From Ancalomicrobiaceae bacterium (GTDB lineage Bacteria > Pseudomonadota > Alphaproteobacteria > Rhizobiales > Ancalomicrobiaceae): a stretch of DNA of 47,141 nt. How positions within the stretch are numbered: the stretch's first letter is position 1; each line of letters starts with the position of its first letter. This document shows, piece by piece, positions 16,131-25,906 of this stretch. The notes below the pieces were generated by a model, which did no database searches, was not told the origin of the DNA, and saw only the letters and a program-made list of their open reading frames with translations. Location: the NCBI GenBank assembly GCA_031291595.1, contig JARLIU010000290.1, positions 1 through 47,141 on the forward strand, written 5' to 3'. The translations under genes were made by a program, and so were the position numbers.

Positions 16131-19100
16131 CTATTCCCCCGGCGTCCGCGCTCGCATGCCGAGGGCATGGCCGAAGCGGCTGACCGGGTGCTGGCCGCGT
16201 CGGCGCAGCTTGTCCAGCAACAGGTAGATCACTGGCGTCGTGTAGAGCGTCAGCAATTGGCTGAGCGCCAGGCCGCCGACAATGGTGATGCCGAGGGGAC
16301 GGCGCAGTTCGGCGCCCGGGCCGGTGCCGAGCGCCAGGGGCAGGGCGCCCAAGAGCGCGGCCAGCGTCGTCATCAGGATCGGGCGGAAGCGTTCCAGACA
16401 GGCCTTGTGGATGGCCTCGCGCGGGGAAAGCCCCTCTTCGCGCTCGGCGGCGAGCGCGAAGTCGACCAGCATGATGCCGTTCTTCTTCACGATGCCGATC
16501 AACAGGATGATGCCGATGAAGGCGATGATGGAGAGCTGCGAACCGACGGCGTTGATGGCGAGGAGCGCGCCCAGCCCGGCCGACGGCAGCGTCGAGATGA
16601 TGGTGATCGGGTGGATCAGGCTCTCGTACAACACGCCGAGGATGATGTAGACGGCCAGCACCGCGACCAGGATCAGCACGGCCATGTTGGAGTTGGTGCT
16701 GCGCGCGTCCCTGGCGTCGCCGGCGTATTCGGCGTGCAGAGTCTCCGGCAGGTGCAGGTTGGCGACGACGCGGTCGATGTCGACCGAGGCGGTGTCGAAG
16801 GCGACGTTCGGCGCCGTGTCGAAGGTGATGGTGATCGCCGGGAACTGGCCCTGGTGGTTGACCAGCAGCGGCGCCGAGCCGCGCTGCATATGGGCGACGG
16901 CGGAAAGGGGCACCTGGACGCCGCCGCTTCCCGGCACATACAGGCCCTCGAAGTCGCCGGGATCGCGGCGGCGACTGTCGTTCACCTCCATCACCACGGT
17001 GTACTGGTTGCGCTGGGTGTAGATGGTCGATATCTGGCGCTGGCCGAAGGCGTCGGAGAGGACAGTGTCGATGTCCTGGATTCGGACCCCCAGGCGGGAG
17101 GCGGTCGAGCGGTCGATCACCAGCTTGGCATCGAGCCCGCCGGGATTGCGGTCGGTGGAAACGTCGACGAGGCCGGGCAGCTTCTGCAGTTCGGCCACGA
17201 CCTTCGGCGTCCATGCAACCAGTTCGGCGAGATCTGGGTCCCACAGCGTGTACTGGTAGGCGGATTTGCCGGCGCGGCCGCCGGCGCGCAGGTCCTGCAC
17301 CGGCACCAGGAACACGTTGATGCCGGCGAGCCGCTGCAGCGGGCCGCGCAGCCGGGCGATGACCTGAGGCGTGGTCAGGCCCCTGACCGCCTGCGGCTTC
17401 AGGTTGACGTAGAACTGGCCCTGGTTCATCGAGTGGCCGCCGCCAAGCGATGAGGCGATGTGTTCGACCGCCGGGTCGGCCATGATGACGGCGGTGGCGC
17501 GCTGCTGCAAGACGCCCATCGCCTCGAACGAGACGTCGGGCGCCGCCTCGGTGAAGCCCATGATCAGGCCGGTGTCGTCCTGCGGGAAGGCGCCTTTCGG
17601 CGTGGAGCGGTAGAGATCGACGGTGACGAACACGGTCGCCAGCATCACCATCAGCATGCCGATCGGCCGCCGCAGCGCGCCGGACAGCGTCCAGGCGTAG
17701 CCGCGGATGAGGGCGTTCAGCGCCGCCTCGAAAGCACGGTCGAACCAGGAATGGCGGTCGTTCGAGCCATGACGGATGAAATGGCCGCAGATCATCGGCG
17801 TGACCGTCAGCGAGACGACGGTCGAGACCAGAATCGCGAAAGTCAGCGTGCCGGAGAACTCGAAGAACACCCGACCGGCGATGCCGCCGATGAAGAAGAT
17901 GGGAATGAAGGCGGCGATCAGCGACACGCTGATGGAGATGACGGTGAAACCGATCTGGCCGGAGCCGACCACTGCGGCCTGCAGCCGGCCCATGCCCTTC
18001 TCGATGTTGCGGTGGATGTTCTCGATCATCACGATGGCATCGTCGACGACGAAGCCGACGGCGACGATGATCGCCATGAGCGAGATATTGTCGAGGGTGA
18101 AGCCGGCCACCCACATGGCGGCAGTGGTGCCGGCGAGCGACAACGGCACGGTGATGCCGGCGGCGATGGTCGGGGTGGCGCGCCGCAAAAAGACGAAGAC
18201 GACCATCATCACCAGCGCGATGGAGATCAGCAGCGTCTTCTGGATTTCGAAGATGGAGGCGCGGATGGTGACGGAGCGGTCGGTCAGCACGGCGACATCG
18301 AGGCCGGCTGGCACCCAATTGGCGAATTCCGGGATCAGCGCCTTCACCCGGTCGACCGTCTCAATGACGTTGGCGTTCGGCTGCTTGGTGATGTTGATGA
18401 GCACGGCCGGTTGGCCGTCGTACCAGCCGGCGGAATACGAGTTGCGCACGCCCTGGTCGACGGTGGCGACATCGCCGAGACGAACCACGGTGCCGTTCGG
18501 CCGGTTGGCGACGATGATCCGGCGGTAGTCCTCGACCGAGGAGATCTGGTCGGTGGTGGAAATGACATGCGATTGCCAGCGGCCGTCGAAGGCGCCGACG
18601 GGGGAGGCGACGTTGGCGCCGGTGATCGCGGTCCGGATCGCATCGAGCGGCAGCCCCATGGCGGCCAGCCGGGCGGGATCGACGCGCACCCGGACAGCCG
18701 GCTGTTCGGCACCGTTGACCGCGACGTCGGCGACGCCGTCGACCTGAGCGAGGCGCTGGGCGATGACCGTGTCGGCGAGATCGTAGATCTTGCTCGGCGG
18801 CATGGTCTTCGAGGTCAGCGCCAGGATCAGCACCGGCATCGAGGCAGGATTGAACTTGCGGAATTGCGGCAGCGACGGCAGGTCGCCGGGCAGGTCGGTG
18901 GCGGCGGCGTTCAAGGCTGCCTGCACGTCGCGACCGGCGCCGTCGAGGCTGCGGTCGAGCGAGAACTGCACGATGATCGAGGTCGAGCCGAGCGACGAGG
19001 ATGAGGTCAGCTCGGTCACGCCGGCGATGCCGCCGAGGCGGCGTTCCAACGGCGCGGCCACCGTCGCGGCCATGGTTTCCGGGTCGGCGCCGGGTCGCGT

Positions 19101-19247
19101 CGCCATCACCCTGATCGTCGGGAAGTCGACCGACGGCAGGCTCGCCACGGGCAACACCACATAGGCGACGACGCCGGCGAGAAACAGGCCGACCGCCATC
19201 AGGATGGTGCCGACCGGGCGGGCGATGAAGGCGCGCGACAGATTCAT
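16131..19247 (-). CDS. RND efflux pump inner-membrane subunit (MdtC-like)
   Basis: 1038 residues, the usual length of an HAE1 resistance-nodulation-division pump protein. It opens with NLSRAFIARPVGTILMAVGLFLAG (helix 1) and has the two-fold repeat of large periplasmic loops and membrane bundles. Helix 4 carries VGFVVDDAIVMIENIHRN, with the twin Asp of proton relay. Near the end GIVKKNGIMLVDFAL and FRPILMTTLAALLGALPLALGTGPGAELR match the MdtB/MdtC type. The pump moves amphipathic compounds from periplasm or membrane to the outer channel using proton influx. It is the last gene of the operon: GGGAGG overlaps the stop of the preceding pump gene, and the start follows after 10 bp. MdtB and MdtC subunits normally form a heterotrimer. 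Its substrate cannot be read from sequence. Confidence 0.9.
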   Translation of the reverse strand: MNLSRAFIARPVGTILMAVGLFLAGVVAYVVLPVASLPSVDFPTIRVMATRPGADPETMAATVAAPLERRLGGIAGVTELTSSSSLGSTSIIVQFSLDRSLDGAGRDVQAALNAAATDLPGDLPSLPQFRKFNPASMPVLILALTSKTMPPSKIYDLADTVIAQRLAQVDGVADVAVNGAEQPAVRVRVDPARLAAMGLPLDAIRTAITGANVASPVGAFDGRWQSHVISTTDQISSVEDYRRIIVANRPNGTVVRLGDVATVDQGVRNSYSAGWYDGQPAVLINITKQPNANVIETVDRVKALIPEFANWVPAGLDVAVLTDRSVTIRASIFEIQKTLLISIALVMMVVFVFLRRATPTIAAGITVPLSLAGTTAAMWVAGFTLDNISLMAIIVAVGFVVDDAIVMIENIHRNIEKGMGRLQAAVVGSGQIGFTVISISVSLIAAFIPIFFIGGIAGRVFFEFSGTLTFAILVSTVVSLTVTPMICGHFIRHGSNDRHSWFDRAFEAALNALIRGYAWTLSGALRRPIGMLMVMLATVFVTVDLYRSTPKGAFPQDDTGLIMGFTEAAPDVSFEAMGVLQQRATAVIMADPAVEHIASSLGGGHSMNQGQFYVNLKPQAVRGLTTPQVIARLRGPLQRLAGINVFLVPVQDLRAGGRAGKSAYQYTLWDPDLAELVAWTPKVVAELQKLPGLVDVSTDRNPGGLDAKLVIDRSTASRLGVRIQDIDTVLSDAFGQRQISTIYTQRNQYTVVMEVNDSRRRDPGDFEGLYVPGSGGVQVPLSAVAHMQRGSAPLLVNHQGQFPAITITFDTAPNVAFDTASVDIDRVVANLHLPETLHAEYAGDARDARSTNSNMAVLILVAVLAVYIILGVLYESLIHPITIISTLPSAGLGALLAINAVGSQLSIIAFIGIILLIGIVKKNGIMLVDFALAAEREEGLSPREAIHKACLERFRPILMTTLAALLGALPLALGTGPGAELRRPLGITIVGGLALSQLLTLYTTPVIYLLLDKLRRRGQHPVSRFGHALGMRARTPGE

Positions 19248-19257
19248 GGGCGCCTCC

Positions 19258-22200
19258 CTATTTGGCCGACCGGCCGTCTTCGGCCAGGCTGACGGCGTCG
19301 GGCCGGTCGATGGCGGAGAGGTCGATCGGGCCGGAAATGCGCTGCCGGCCGCCGAGCCTGGTGCTCACCCAGTCGACCATCAGGTAGATGACCGGCGTCG
19401 TGTAGAGGGTCAGCAGCTGGCTGAGCAGCAGCCCGCCGATGATGGTCACGCCCAAGGGGACGCGCAGCTCACTGCCGGTGCCATGGGCGAACGCCAGCGG
19501 CACGGCGCCGAGGAGGGCGGCAAGCGTCGTCATCATGATCGGGCGGAAGCGGAGATGGCAGGCCTTGACGATCGCCGCCTCGGGGTCGAGGCCTTCGTGC
19601 CGTTCGGCTTCGAGCGCGAAGTCGATCATCATGATGGCGTTCTTCTTGACGATGCCCATCAAGAGAACGATGCCGATCAAGGCGATGATCGACAGATCCA
19701 GGCCGGCGAGGTTCAAGGCGATCAGCGCGCCGACGCCGGCCGACGGCAGGGTCGAGAGGATCGTCACCGGATGGGCGAAGCTCTCGTAGAGCACGCCGAG
19801 CACCAGATAGATGACGACGACGGCGGCAAGGATGAGCAGCGGTTCGTTGGCGAGCGACTTTTCGAATTCGGCCGCATCCGCCGAGAAGGTGCCGATGACG
19901 GTCGCCGGCATGGAGATCGCGGTCTGCGCCTCCTGGATCGCCGCGAGCGCGCCGTCGAGCGAGGCCCCTGGGGCGAGGTCGAAGGAGATGACCGCTGCTG
20001 GAAACTGTTCCTGGTGCGAGATCGACAGCGGGGCGGTGGAGCGCTCGACGCTCGAAAAGGCGCCGAGCGGTATCTGCTGGCCGTTGCCGTTGACGTAGAT
20101 CTTGTCGAGGAAGTTCGGGTCGGTCTGATAGCGCGGCCCCGCCTCAAGGATGACGCGGTACTGGTTCGACTGGGCGTAGATGGTGGAAATCTGCCGCTGG
20201 CCGAAGGCGTCGTTCAGAGTGTCGTCGATCGACTGCACCGAGATGCCGAGCCGGCCGGCCTGTTCGCGCTCGATATGGACGCGCGCCTCGAGCCCGCCGA
20301 TCTGCGTTTCCAGCGCGACATTGGCAAGCGCGGGTGAGGTCGCCAAACGTCGCACCAGCTTGCCGGCGGTCGACGACACTTCGCCGGCATCGGCACCGGC
20401 GAGCGTGTATTGATATTGCGAGCGGCTGACGCGGGTGGTGATCTGGATGTCCTGCACCGGTTCGAGATAGGTCGCGGTGCCCGGGATCCTGGCGGTGGCG
20501 GCGCGCAGCCGTTCGCCGATTTCGGCGGCGCTCGCCGTTCGCTCGGCGCGCGGGCGAAGCGTGACGGTCAGGCGGGCAATATTGCCGGTCGGGTTCAAAT
20601 CGCCGATGCCGACGACGGAAATGACGCTCGAAACGTCCGGGTCGCGGCGGATTTCCTGCGCTACCCGCTCCTGCAGCCGACTCATCTCGGCGAAGGAGGC
20701 ATCGACATTGCCCTCGAGCACCACGGCGAGGAGCCCGGTGTCCTGGCTCGGCAGGAAGCCCTTGGGGCTCTTGATGTAGAGGTCGGTGGTCAGCGCCAGC
20801 GTGGCCAGCGTGATCAGCAGCATGGTGCCGCGGTGGCGCATGGCCCAGCCGAGCGAGGCGCCATAGCCGGCCGCCATCCAGTCGAACGGCGCCTCGGCGA
20901 TGCGGGCGAGGATGCCGGGCTTCTCGTCGGATTTCACCTTCAGCAGCAGCGAGCACATCATCGGCGTCAGCGTCAGCGAGACGATGGCCGAGACGACGAC
21001 AGCGATGGAGAGGGTCAGCGCGAATTCACGGAACATGCGGCCGACCAGGCCGGTCATGAACAGCAGTGGAATGAACACCGCAATCAGTGAGACGGTGAGC
21101 GAGATCACGGTGAAGCCGATCTCGCCGGCGCCTTCGAGCGCCGCCTGGCGCGGCGCCATGCCGAGCTCGATCTTGCGCACGATGTTCTCGATCATGACGA
21201 TGGCGTCGTCGACGACGAAGCCGGTGCCGATCGTCAGGGCCATCATCGACAGATTGTCGAGGCTGAAATTGGCGTACCACATCACCGCGAAGGTGGCGAT
21301 GATGGAGAGCGGCAGCGCCACGCCGGCGATGATCGTCGCCCGGAGCGTGCGCAGGAACAGCAGCACCACGCCGACCACCAGCAGGGCCGAGAGCGCCAGC
21401 GTGAATTCGACGTCGGCGATGGAAGCCCGGATCGTCTCGGTACGGTCGTGCACGATGGCCAGCGTCGCGCCCTTCGGCAGTGAGCGCTGCAGCCGCGGCA
21501 GTTCCTTCTTCACCAAGTCGGCGGTCTCCACCACATTGGCGCCGGGCTGGCGCTGCACGTCGAGGATGACCGCCGGCTCGCCCTGATACCAGCCGGCGAC
21601 GCGGGCATTCTCCAGCCCGTCGACGACATCGGCGACGTTCTTCAACAGCACCGGCGCGCCGTTGCGATAGGCGACGAAGATGCTCTCATAGGCCTTGGCG
21701 GCGGAGATCTGGTCGTTGGCCGAGATGGTGTAGGACTGCTGCGCGCCGTCGAGCGAGCCCTTGGAGCCGGCGACATTGGCGGCGACGATGGCCGCACGGA
21801 GATCTTCCAGCCCGAGCCGGTAGTTGGCCAGCCGGGCGAGATCGGCCTGGATCCTGACCGCCGGGCGGATGCCGCCTTCGACCGACACATGTCCGACGCC
21901 GGCGATCTGCGACAGCCGCGGCGCGATGAGCGTATCGGCGAGGTCGGAGGTGGTCCTGAGCGATTCGGTCGACGAGGTCAGCGCCAGCGTGACGATCGGC
22001 GTATCGGCCGGGTTCACCTTGGAATAGACCGGCGGGTACGGCAGGTTGCGCGGCAGCGAGGAAGCCGCGGCGTTGATCGCCGACTGCACGTCCTGCGCGG
22101 CACCGTCGATGTCGCGATCGAGTTGGAACTGCAGGGTGATGGACGAGCGTCCGAACGAACTTTCCGACGTCATGGTGGCAAGCGCGGCGATCTGGCCGAA

Positions 22201-22410
22201 CTGGCGTTCCAACGGGGCGGTGATGATCGAGGCGATCGTATCCGGATTGCCGCCGGGCAATTGGGTGACCACCTCGATGGTCGGGAAATCGACCTGCGGC
22301 AGCGAGGAAACCGGCAGCGAGCGAAACCCGAGTATGCCGACGAGCAGCACCGCGATGCCGAGCAGCGATGTCGCGACCGGCCGCTCGATGAAGGGGGTCG
22401 AGACGCTCAT
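19258..22410 (-). CDS. RND efflux pump inner-membrane subunit (MdtB-like)
   Basis: 1050 residues, a second complete HAE1-type pump protein. It starts SVSTPFIERPVATSLLGIAVLLVG, a typical MdtB opening. The proton-relay helix reads GTGFVVDDAIVMIENIVRK, and the C-terminal half has GIVKKNAIMMIDFALEAER and FRPIMMTTLAALLGAVPLAFAHGTGSELR. The presence of two different pump subunits in tandem is the hallmark of MdtABC-type tripartite pumps; MdtB is thought to do most of the proton translocation and MdtC the drug transport. It starts 3 bp after the adaptor gene stop and is followed 10 bp later by the second pump gene. No frameshift or missing region is seen. Confidence 0.9.
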   Translation of the reverse strand: MSVSTPFIERPVATSLLGIAVLLVGILGFRSLPVSSLPQVDFPTIEVVTQLPGGNPDTIASIITAPLERQFGQIAALATMTSESSFGRSSITLQFQLDRDIDGAAQDVQSAINAAASSLPRNLPYPPVYSKVNPADTPIVTLALTSSTESLRTTSDLADTLIAPRLSQIAGVGHVSVEGGIRPAVRIQADLARLANYRLGLEDLRAAIVAANVAGSKGSLDGAQQSYTISANDQISAAKAYESIFVAYRNGAPVLLKNVADVVDGLENARVAGWYQGEPAVILDVQRQPGANVVETADLVKKELPRLQRSLPKGATLAIVHDRTETIRASIADVEFTLALSALLVVGVVLLFLRTLRATIIAGVALPLSIIATFAVMWYANFSLDNLSMMALTIGTGFVVDDAIVMIENIVRKIELGMAPRQAALEGAGEIGFTVISLTVSLIAVFIPLLFMTGLVGRMFREFALTLSIAVVVSAIVSLTLTPMMCSLLLKVKSDEKPGILARIAEAPFDWMAAGYGASLGWAMRHRGTMLLITLATLALTTDLYIKSPKGFLPSQDTGLLAVVLEGNVDASFAEMSRLQERVAQEIRRDPDVSSVISVVGIGDLNPTGNIARLTVTLRPRAERTASAAEIGERLRAATARIPGTATYLEPVQDIQITTRVSRSQYQYTLAGADAGEVSSTAGKLVRRLATSPALANVALETQIGGLEARVHIEREQAGRLGISVQSIDDTLNDAFGQRQISTIYAQSNQYRVILEAGPRYQTDPNFLDKIYVNGNGQQIPLGAFSSVERSTAPLSISHQEQFPAAVISFDLAPGASLDGALAAIQEAQTAISMPATVIGTFSADAAEFEKSLANEPLLILAAVVVIYLVLGVLYESFAHPVTILSTLPSAGVGALIALNLAGLDLSIIALIGIVLLMGIVKKNAIMMIDFALEAERHEGLDPEAAIVKACHLRFRPIMMTTLAALLGAVPLAFAHGTGSELRVPLGVTIIGGLLLSQLLTLYTTPVIYLMVDWVSTRLGGRQRISGPIDLSAIDRPDAVSLAEDGRSAK

Positions 22411-22413
22411 GGC

Positions 22414-24060
22414 CTACCTCGTCGGCATGGACGGCAGCATGGCGGGCTGATTGGCGCCGCCCGGCTGCAGCAGCAGGTCTGCCGGCGAACGTAGGGTCGT
22501 AGCCGCCAGGGGTGCATTGCCGGGGAGGGCGGCACGGGGCTGGACGGGTTGCCCGGGGCCGGAACGGCGCCGCTGCGGGTCCGTCGACGGATTGGACGGG
22601 CTCTGCTGCATCGGCGGCTCCGGCTGGACGTTTGGCTGACCGGGCGCGATGCGGCGCTGGTCGTTCGACCGTTTCGGCGACGTCGCCTCGGCGGTACCGA
22701 TCGTCACCTTGGTGCCGTCGATCAGCCGGGCGAATCCGGTCGTGACCACGGTTGCCGGCGGCTTCAGCCCGTCGGTGACCACGGCGCTCATCTCGTCCTG
22801 GCGACCGATGGTCACCGAGGTTTGCCGCGCGGTGTCGTTGTCGCCGACGACGAAGACATAGGCGCCGTTGGGTCCGCGCTGCACGGCGGCGGAGGGAACG
22901 ACGACGGCGTCCTTGAGCGTTTCGACCAGGACCCGCACGTTGACGAACTGGCCGGGCCACAACTGGCTCTGCGCGTTGGGGAAGGTGGCCTTCAACCGGA
23001 CTGTGCCGGTTGTCTGGTCGACCTGATTGTCGATGACCGTCAGGGTGCCGTGGTCGATGACGCTGGTCTCGTCGGCGTCGAGCGCCTCGATATCGACGGG
23101 GCCGCGCGCCATGGCGGCGTTGAGAGCCTTCAACGACTGCTGCGGCAGGTTGAAGATGATCGCAATCGGCTGGACCTCGGTCAGGACAACGATGCCGTTC
23201 TGGTCGTTGGCGTGAACGATGTTGCCGGCATCGACCGAGCGGATGCCGGTGCGGCCGTCGATCGGCGCACGGATGGTGGTGTAGTCGAGAAAGGTGCGGG
23301 CATTGTCGATCTGGGCCTGGTCGGCACGGATGCCGGCCTGCAGCTGAGCGACGAGCGACTTCTGCGTATCGGCCTGTTGGCGGGTGCCGTAGTCGGTGGT
23401 GGCGAGCTTCTCGTAGCGGGCGAGGTCGGTCTGGGCATTGGCCAACTGCGCCTCGTCCTGCGCCTTCTTGGCGACCATCTGGTCGTACTGCGCCTGATAG
23501 GTGCGGCCATCGAGCCTGGCGAGCACGTCGCCTTTCTTGACGAACTGGCCGTCCTTGAAATCGAGTTCCCGCAACAGCCCGTCGATCTGCGGCTTGACCG
23601 CGATGGTGGCGAGCGCCTGTACCGTGCCGACGGCATCGGTGGTGACGGGCACATCCTCGGTCTTGACCTGAGCGACCAGCACCGGGACGGCCTCGGCGCC
23701 GCCCGGCCGCACGTGGCGTGCCGGTCCGGTGGGTTCATTGGCAGCGTTTTTGGCCGGCTTGGCGGTCGCCGACCAGGATTCGACTGCCACCCGCAGCGGA
23801 GCCGGCAGCAGTTGAACCAGCCGCTGCGCCACGGTTCCGGCCGGCCAGAACGGCAGACTGCCGGTCTTGTCGAGGTAGGCGCCGATGGCGATGACGACGA
23901 TCAGCGGCAGCAGGAAACCGCCGCGGCGGCGCTTCGGGGCGCCGAAACCCGGCTGGCTGCCGTCCGTTTCCGCCTCCGCGGCATCGACGGGCTCGTCTGC
24001 CGACGACTGAAAGCGCCCGTTGATCTTGCGGAAACCGGATTTCGTCGGCCTGAAGTTCAC
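22414..24060 (-). CDS. RND periplasmic adaptor (HlyD family, MdtA-like) with long C-terminal tail
   Basis: 548 residues starting with GTG; the GTGA overlaps the stop of the upstream outer-membrane gene by 4 bp, suggesting coupled translation. Residues 1-50 are charged and cytoplasmic, followed by one membrane anchor (LLPLIVVIAIGAYL). Then come the barrel-sandwich (lipoyl-like) halves, an alpha hairpin rich in Lys/Gln around VAKKAQDEAQLANAQTDLA, the YTTIRAPIDGRTGIRSVDAG strand and a beta-barrel domain. Roughly the last 100 residues are a low-complexity tail of Pro, Gln, Arg and Ser that ordinary MdtA proteins lack. The adaptor links the pump to the outer-membrane channel. It is the second gene of the four-gene efflux operon. 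Confidence 0.9.
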   Translation of the reverse strand: MNFRPTKSGFRKINGRFQSSADEPVDAAEAETDGSQPGFGAPKRRRGGFLLPLIVVIAIGAYLDKTGSLPFWPAGTVAQRLVQLLPAPLRVAVESWSATAKPAKNAANEPTGPARHVRPGGAEAVPVLVAQVKTEDVPVTTDAVGTVQALATIAVKPQIDGLLRELDFKDGQFVKKGDVLARLDGRTYQAQYDQMVAKKAQDEAQLANAQTDLARYEKLATTDYGTRQQADTQKSLVAQLQAGIRADQAQIDNARTFLDYTTIRAPIDGRTGIRSVDAGNIVHANDQNGIVVLTEVQPIAIIFNLPQQSLKALNAAMARGPVDIEALDADETSVIDHGTLTVIDNQVDQTTGTVRLKATFPNAQSQLWPGQFVNVRVLVETLKDAVVVPSAAVQRGPNGAYVFVVGDNDTARQTSVTIGRQDEMSAVVTDGLKPPATVVTTGFARLIDGTKVTIGTAEATSPKRSNDQRRIAPGQPNVQPEPPMQQSPSNPSTDPQRRRSGPGQPVQPRAALPGNAPLAATTLRSPADLLLQPGGANQPAMLPSMPTR

Positions 24061-25532
24061 TTGCCATCTCCTGGGGCGCTAGCGGCAATGTCCTGGCGGG
24101 TCCAGCCGCCGCCGAGCGCTTGATAAAGCGACACCACTGCCTGAAGCCGCTGCAGCCGGATCTGCACGAGCTGATCCTGGGCCTGGAACAGCGTCGATTG
24201 CGTTTGCGACAGCGTCACAATATCGATCGTGCCTTCGCGCAGGCGCTGCTCGCTGATCTGATAGGCGCGGCGCGACGCCTCCACGACCGCCATCTGCAGG
24301 CGCAGGTGCTCGCTGGTCTTGCGGACAGCAACGAGCGCGGACTCTACGTCCGAAAACGCCGATATGATGGCCTTTTTGTAGGTCTGCAGCAGTTCGATAT
24401 AGAGGCCTCGCTGGTTGGCCAGTTGGTTCTCCAAGTTGAAGCCGTCGAAGATCGGCTGGGTCAGTCCCGCGGTCAGCTGGTAGAACTCGGCATCGGGCCG
24501 GAACAGCGTCTTCAACGCCATGCTTTCGAGCCCGCCACGGGCCGAAAGGTCGATCGAGGGGAAGAAAGCCGCGCGGGCCGCGGCGACATTGGCGCGGGCG
24601 GACTTCAACCCGGATTCGGCAGCGGCGATATCGGGGCGGCGGCCCAGCAATTCCGACGGAATGCCAGGCGCAATGCGCGGCACCTTCACTGCGGCGAGCG
24701 AACCGCCCTTCAGCGTCAATGCCACCGGCGGTATGCCGAGCAGCACCGCGAGGGCAGCCTTCTGCTGGGCGATCTCCTGTTCGAGCGGCGGGATGGACGC
24801 GCGCTGCGTGGCGACGACGCTTTCCTCCTGCGCCACGTCGAGCGCGGTCGCCGTTCCGACCGACAGCCGGCCGCGGATGGCGGCGAGCACGCGGTCGGCG
24901 GTGCGGACGTTGTCGCGCGCGATGGCGATGCGGTCCTCGGCCGCCAGCACGTCGAAATAGGCATTCACCACCGCGGCCACCGTGGCCAGAGTCGTGACGT
25001 CGCGCTGGTAATGGGCCTGAACTGCAGACTGGCGGGCGGCTTCCAGGGTGGCGGCGTTCTTGCCCCAGATGTCGAGCGTGTAGCTGGCGGAGAGCCCGAG
25101 CGAATAGCTGTGCGAGATCGAGGAATGGAACGGTGGGTCAGGCCGCTGCAAGGTGCCGGGGTTGAGCGAGGTCGACGCATTGGCATCGCCGGAAATCTGC
25201 GGATAGAGGCCGGATCCGGCAATGCCGGCCTGGGCCTCGGCCTGCAGGATGCGGGCGCCGGCGACCGCGATGTCGAGGTTGTCGATCTTGGCGTCGTGCA
25301 CGAGCCTGGTCAGTTCGGTCGAGCCGAAGACGGAGGGCCACTCGAGCGGCAACAGCACGCCCGGTTTGGCGGCGGTGTCGACATAATGGGCGGGGGTCGC
25401 GAGATCCGGTTCGGCGAGCGGCTCGAAACCGGCGCACCCGGCCAGCAGCAACATCGCCAGGGCGGCGAGAGGTCCAAGCCCAGCTCGATGGTTCGACGTG
25501 CGAGACGGAACCGACTGACGCAACCCACGCAT
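24057..25532 (-). CDS. Outer-membrane efflux lipoprotein, NodT/OprM family
   Basis: 491 residues from the ATG at 25532, chosen because AGAGGAG lies about 8 bp upstream and a lipoprotein signal follows: a hydrophobic stretch ending LLLAGC, with the Cys to be lipidated near residue 34. The open frame upstream of it is low-complexity. The mature part shows the two TolC-like repeats: helices with ILQAEAQAGIAGSGLYPQI and SYTLDIWGKN, then IALARANV-type repeats, GRRPDIAAAESGLKSARANVAAARAAFFPSI and LTQPIFDGFNLENQLANQ. Such proteins form the trimeric channel across the outer membrane for RND pumps. It is the first gene of the operon with the adaptor and two pump subunits; having the channel gene first is less common than last. 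Confidence 0.9.
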   Translation of the reverse strand: MRGLRQSVPSRTSNHRAGLGPLAALAMLLLAGCAGFEPLAEPDLATPAHYVDTAAKPGVLLPLEWPSVFGSTELTRLVHDAKIDNLDIAVAGARILQAEAQAGIAGSGLYPQISGDANASTSLNPGTLQRPDPPFHSSISHSYSLGLSASYTLDIWGKNAATLEAARQSAVQAHYQRDVTTLATVAAVVNAYFDVLAAEDRIAIARDNVRTADRVLAAIRGRLSVGTATALDVAQEESVVATQRASIPPLEQEIAQQKAALAVLLGIPPVALTLKGGSLAAVKVPRIAPGIPSELLGRRPDIAAAESGLKSARANVAAARAAFFPSIDLSARGGLESMALKTLFRPDAEFYQLTAGLTQPIFDGFNLENQLANQRGLYIELLQTYKKAIISAFSDVESALVAVRKTSEHLRLQMAVVEASRRAYQISEQRLREGTIDIVTLSQTQSTLFQAQDQLVQIRLQRLQAVVSLYQALGGGWTRQDIAASAPGDGK

Positions 25533-25906
25533 GACCGACGGCTCCTCTGGCCGGGCAGAGCACCTCGGGACCGTGCCGGCGATCCGCCCGGGTGCCGCGA
25601 CCGACCACTCGACACCACATTCCTGCCGACCGGACGCGTGACGATGTTGCGAGCGTTCGCTGTTGCGCCTGCTCCCGAAAAGTCTCGACCGTTTCGGCAC
25701 CAGGTTCAAGGCCCGGCCGCACACGCCCAGCCAATCCGACAGCGTTCCCGGTCCGGGGCCGAGCCGGTTCCGAGCAGGCCCAGCTCAGCCTATACCGTGC
25801 GGCTGCTGACGATGGCGTGACTGATTGTTTCCGTCCACATCTTATTAGTTCCCGGACAAGGAGAATTCAGCCGCTGGCGGAGCGGGCGAACGGTCCGCTC
25901 GCCGCT
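25533..25906. other. Intergenic region upstream of the efflux operon
   Basis: 374 bases between the efflux operon start and the end of the sugar-regulator gene. The promoter of the efflux operon must lie here, since it is the first gap on that strand. I see no dedicated regulator gene beside the operon and no clear operator. The part at 25823-25866 is relatively AT-rich. A hairpin next to the regulator stop is listed separately. Confidence 0.45.
25877..25905 (-). terminator. Hairpin after the SorC/DeoR-type regulator gene
   Basis: On the plus strand GCGG-AGCGG (from 25877) pairs with CCGCT-CG-CCGC (ending 25905), leaving a 2-nt bulge. It lies immediately after the TAA of the regulator gene at 25907. 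No T run follows on the minus strand, so it is a weak candidate. Confidence 0.3.

Noticed and set aside
17460-19004. Long plus-strand open frame opposite the MdtC-like gene
   Set aside because: Extreme Asp/Gly/His/Arg composition and no domain; it mirrors the third-position GC of the pump gene.
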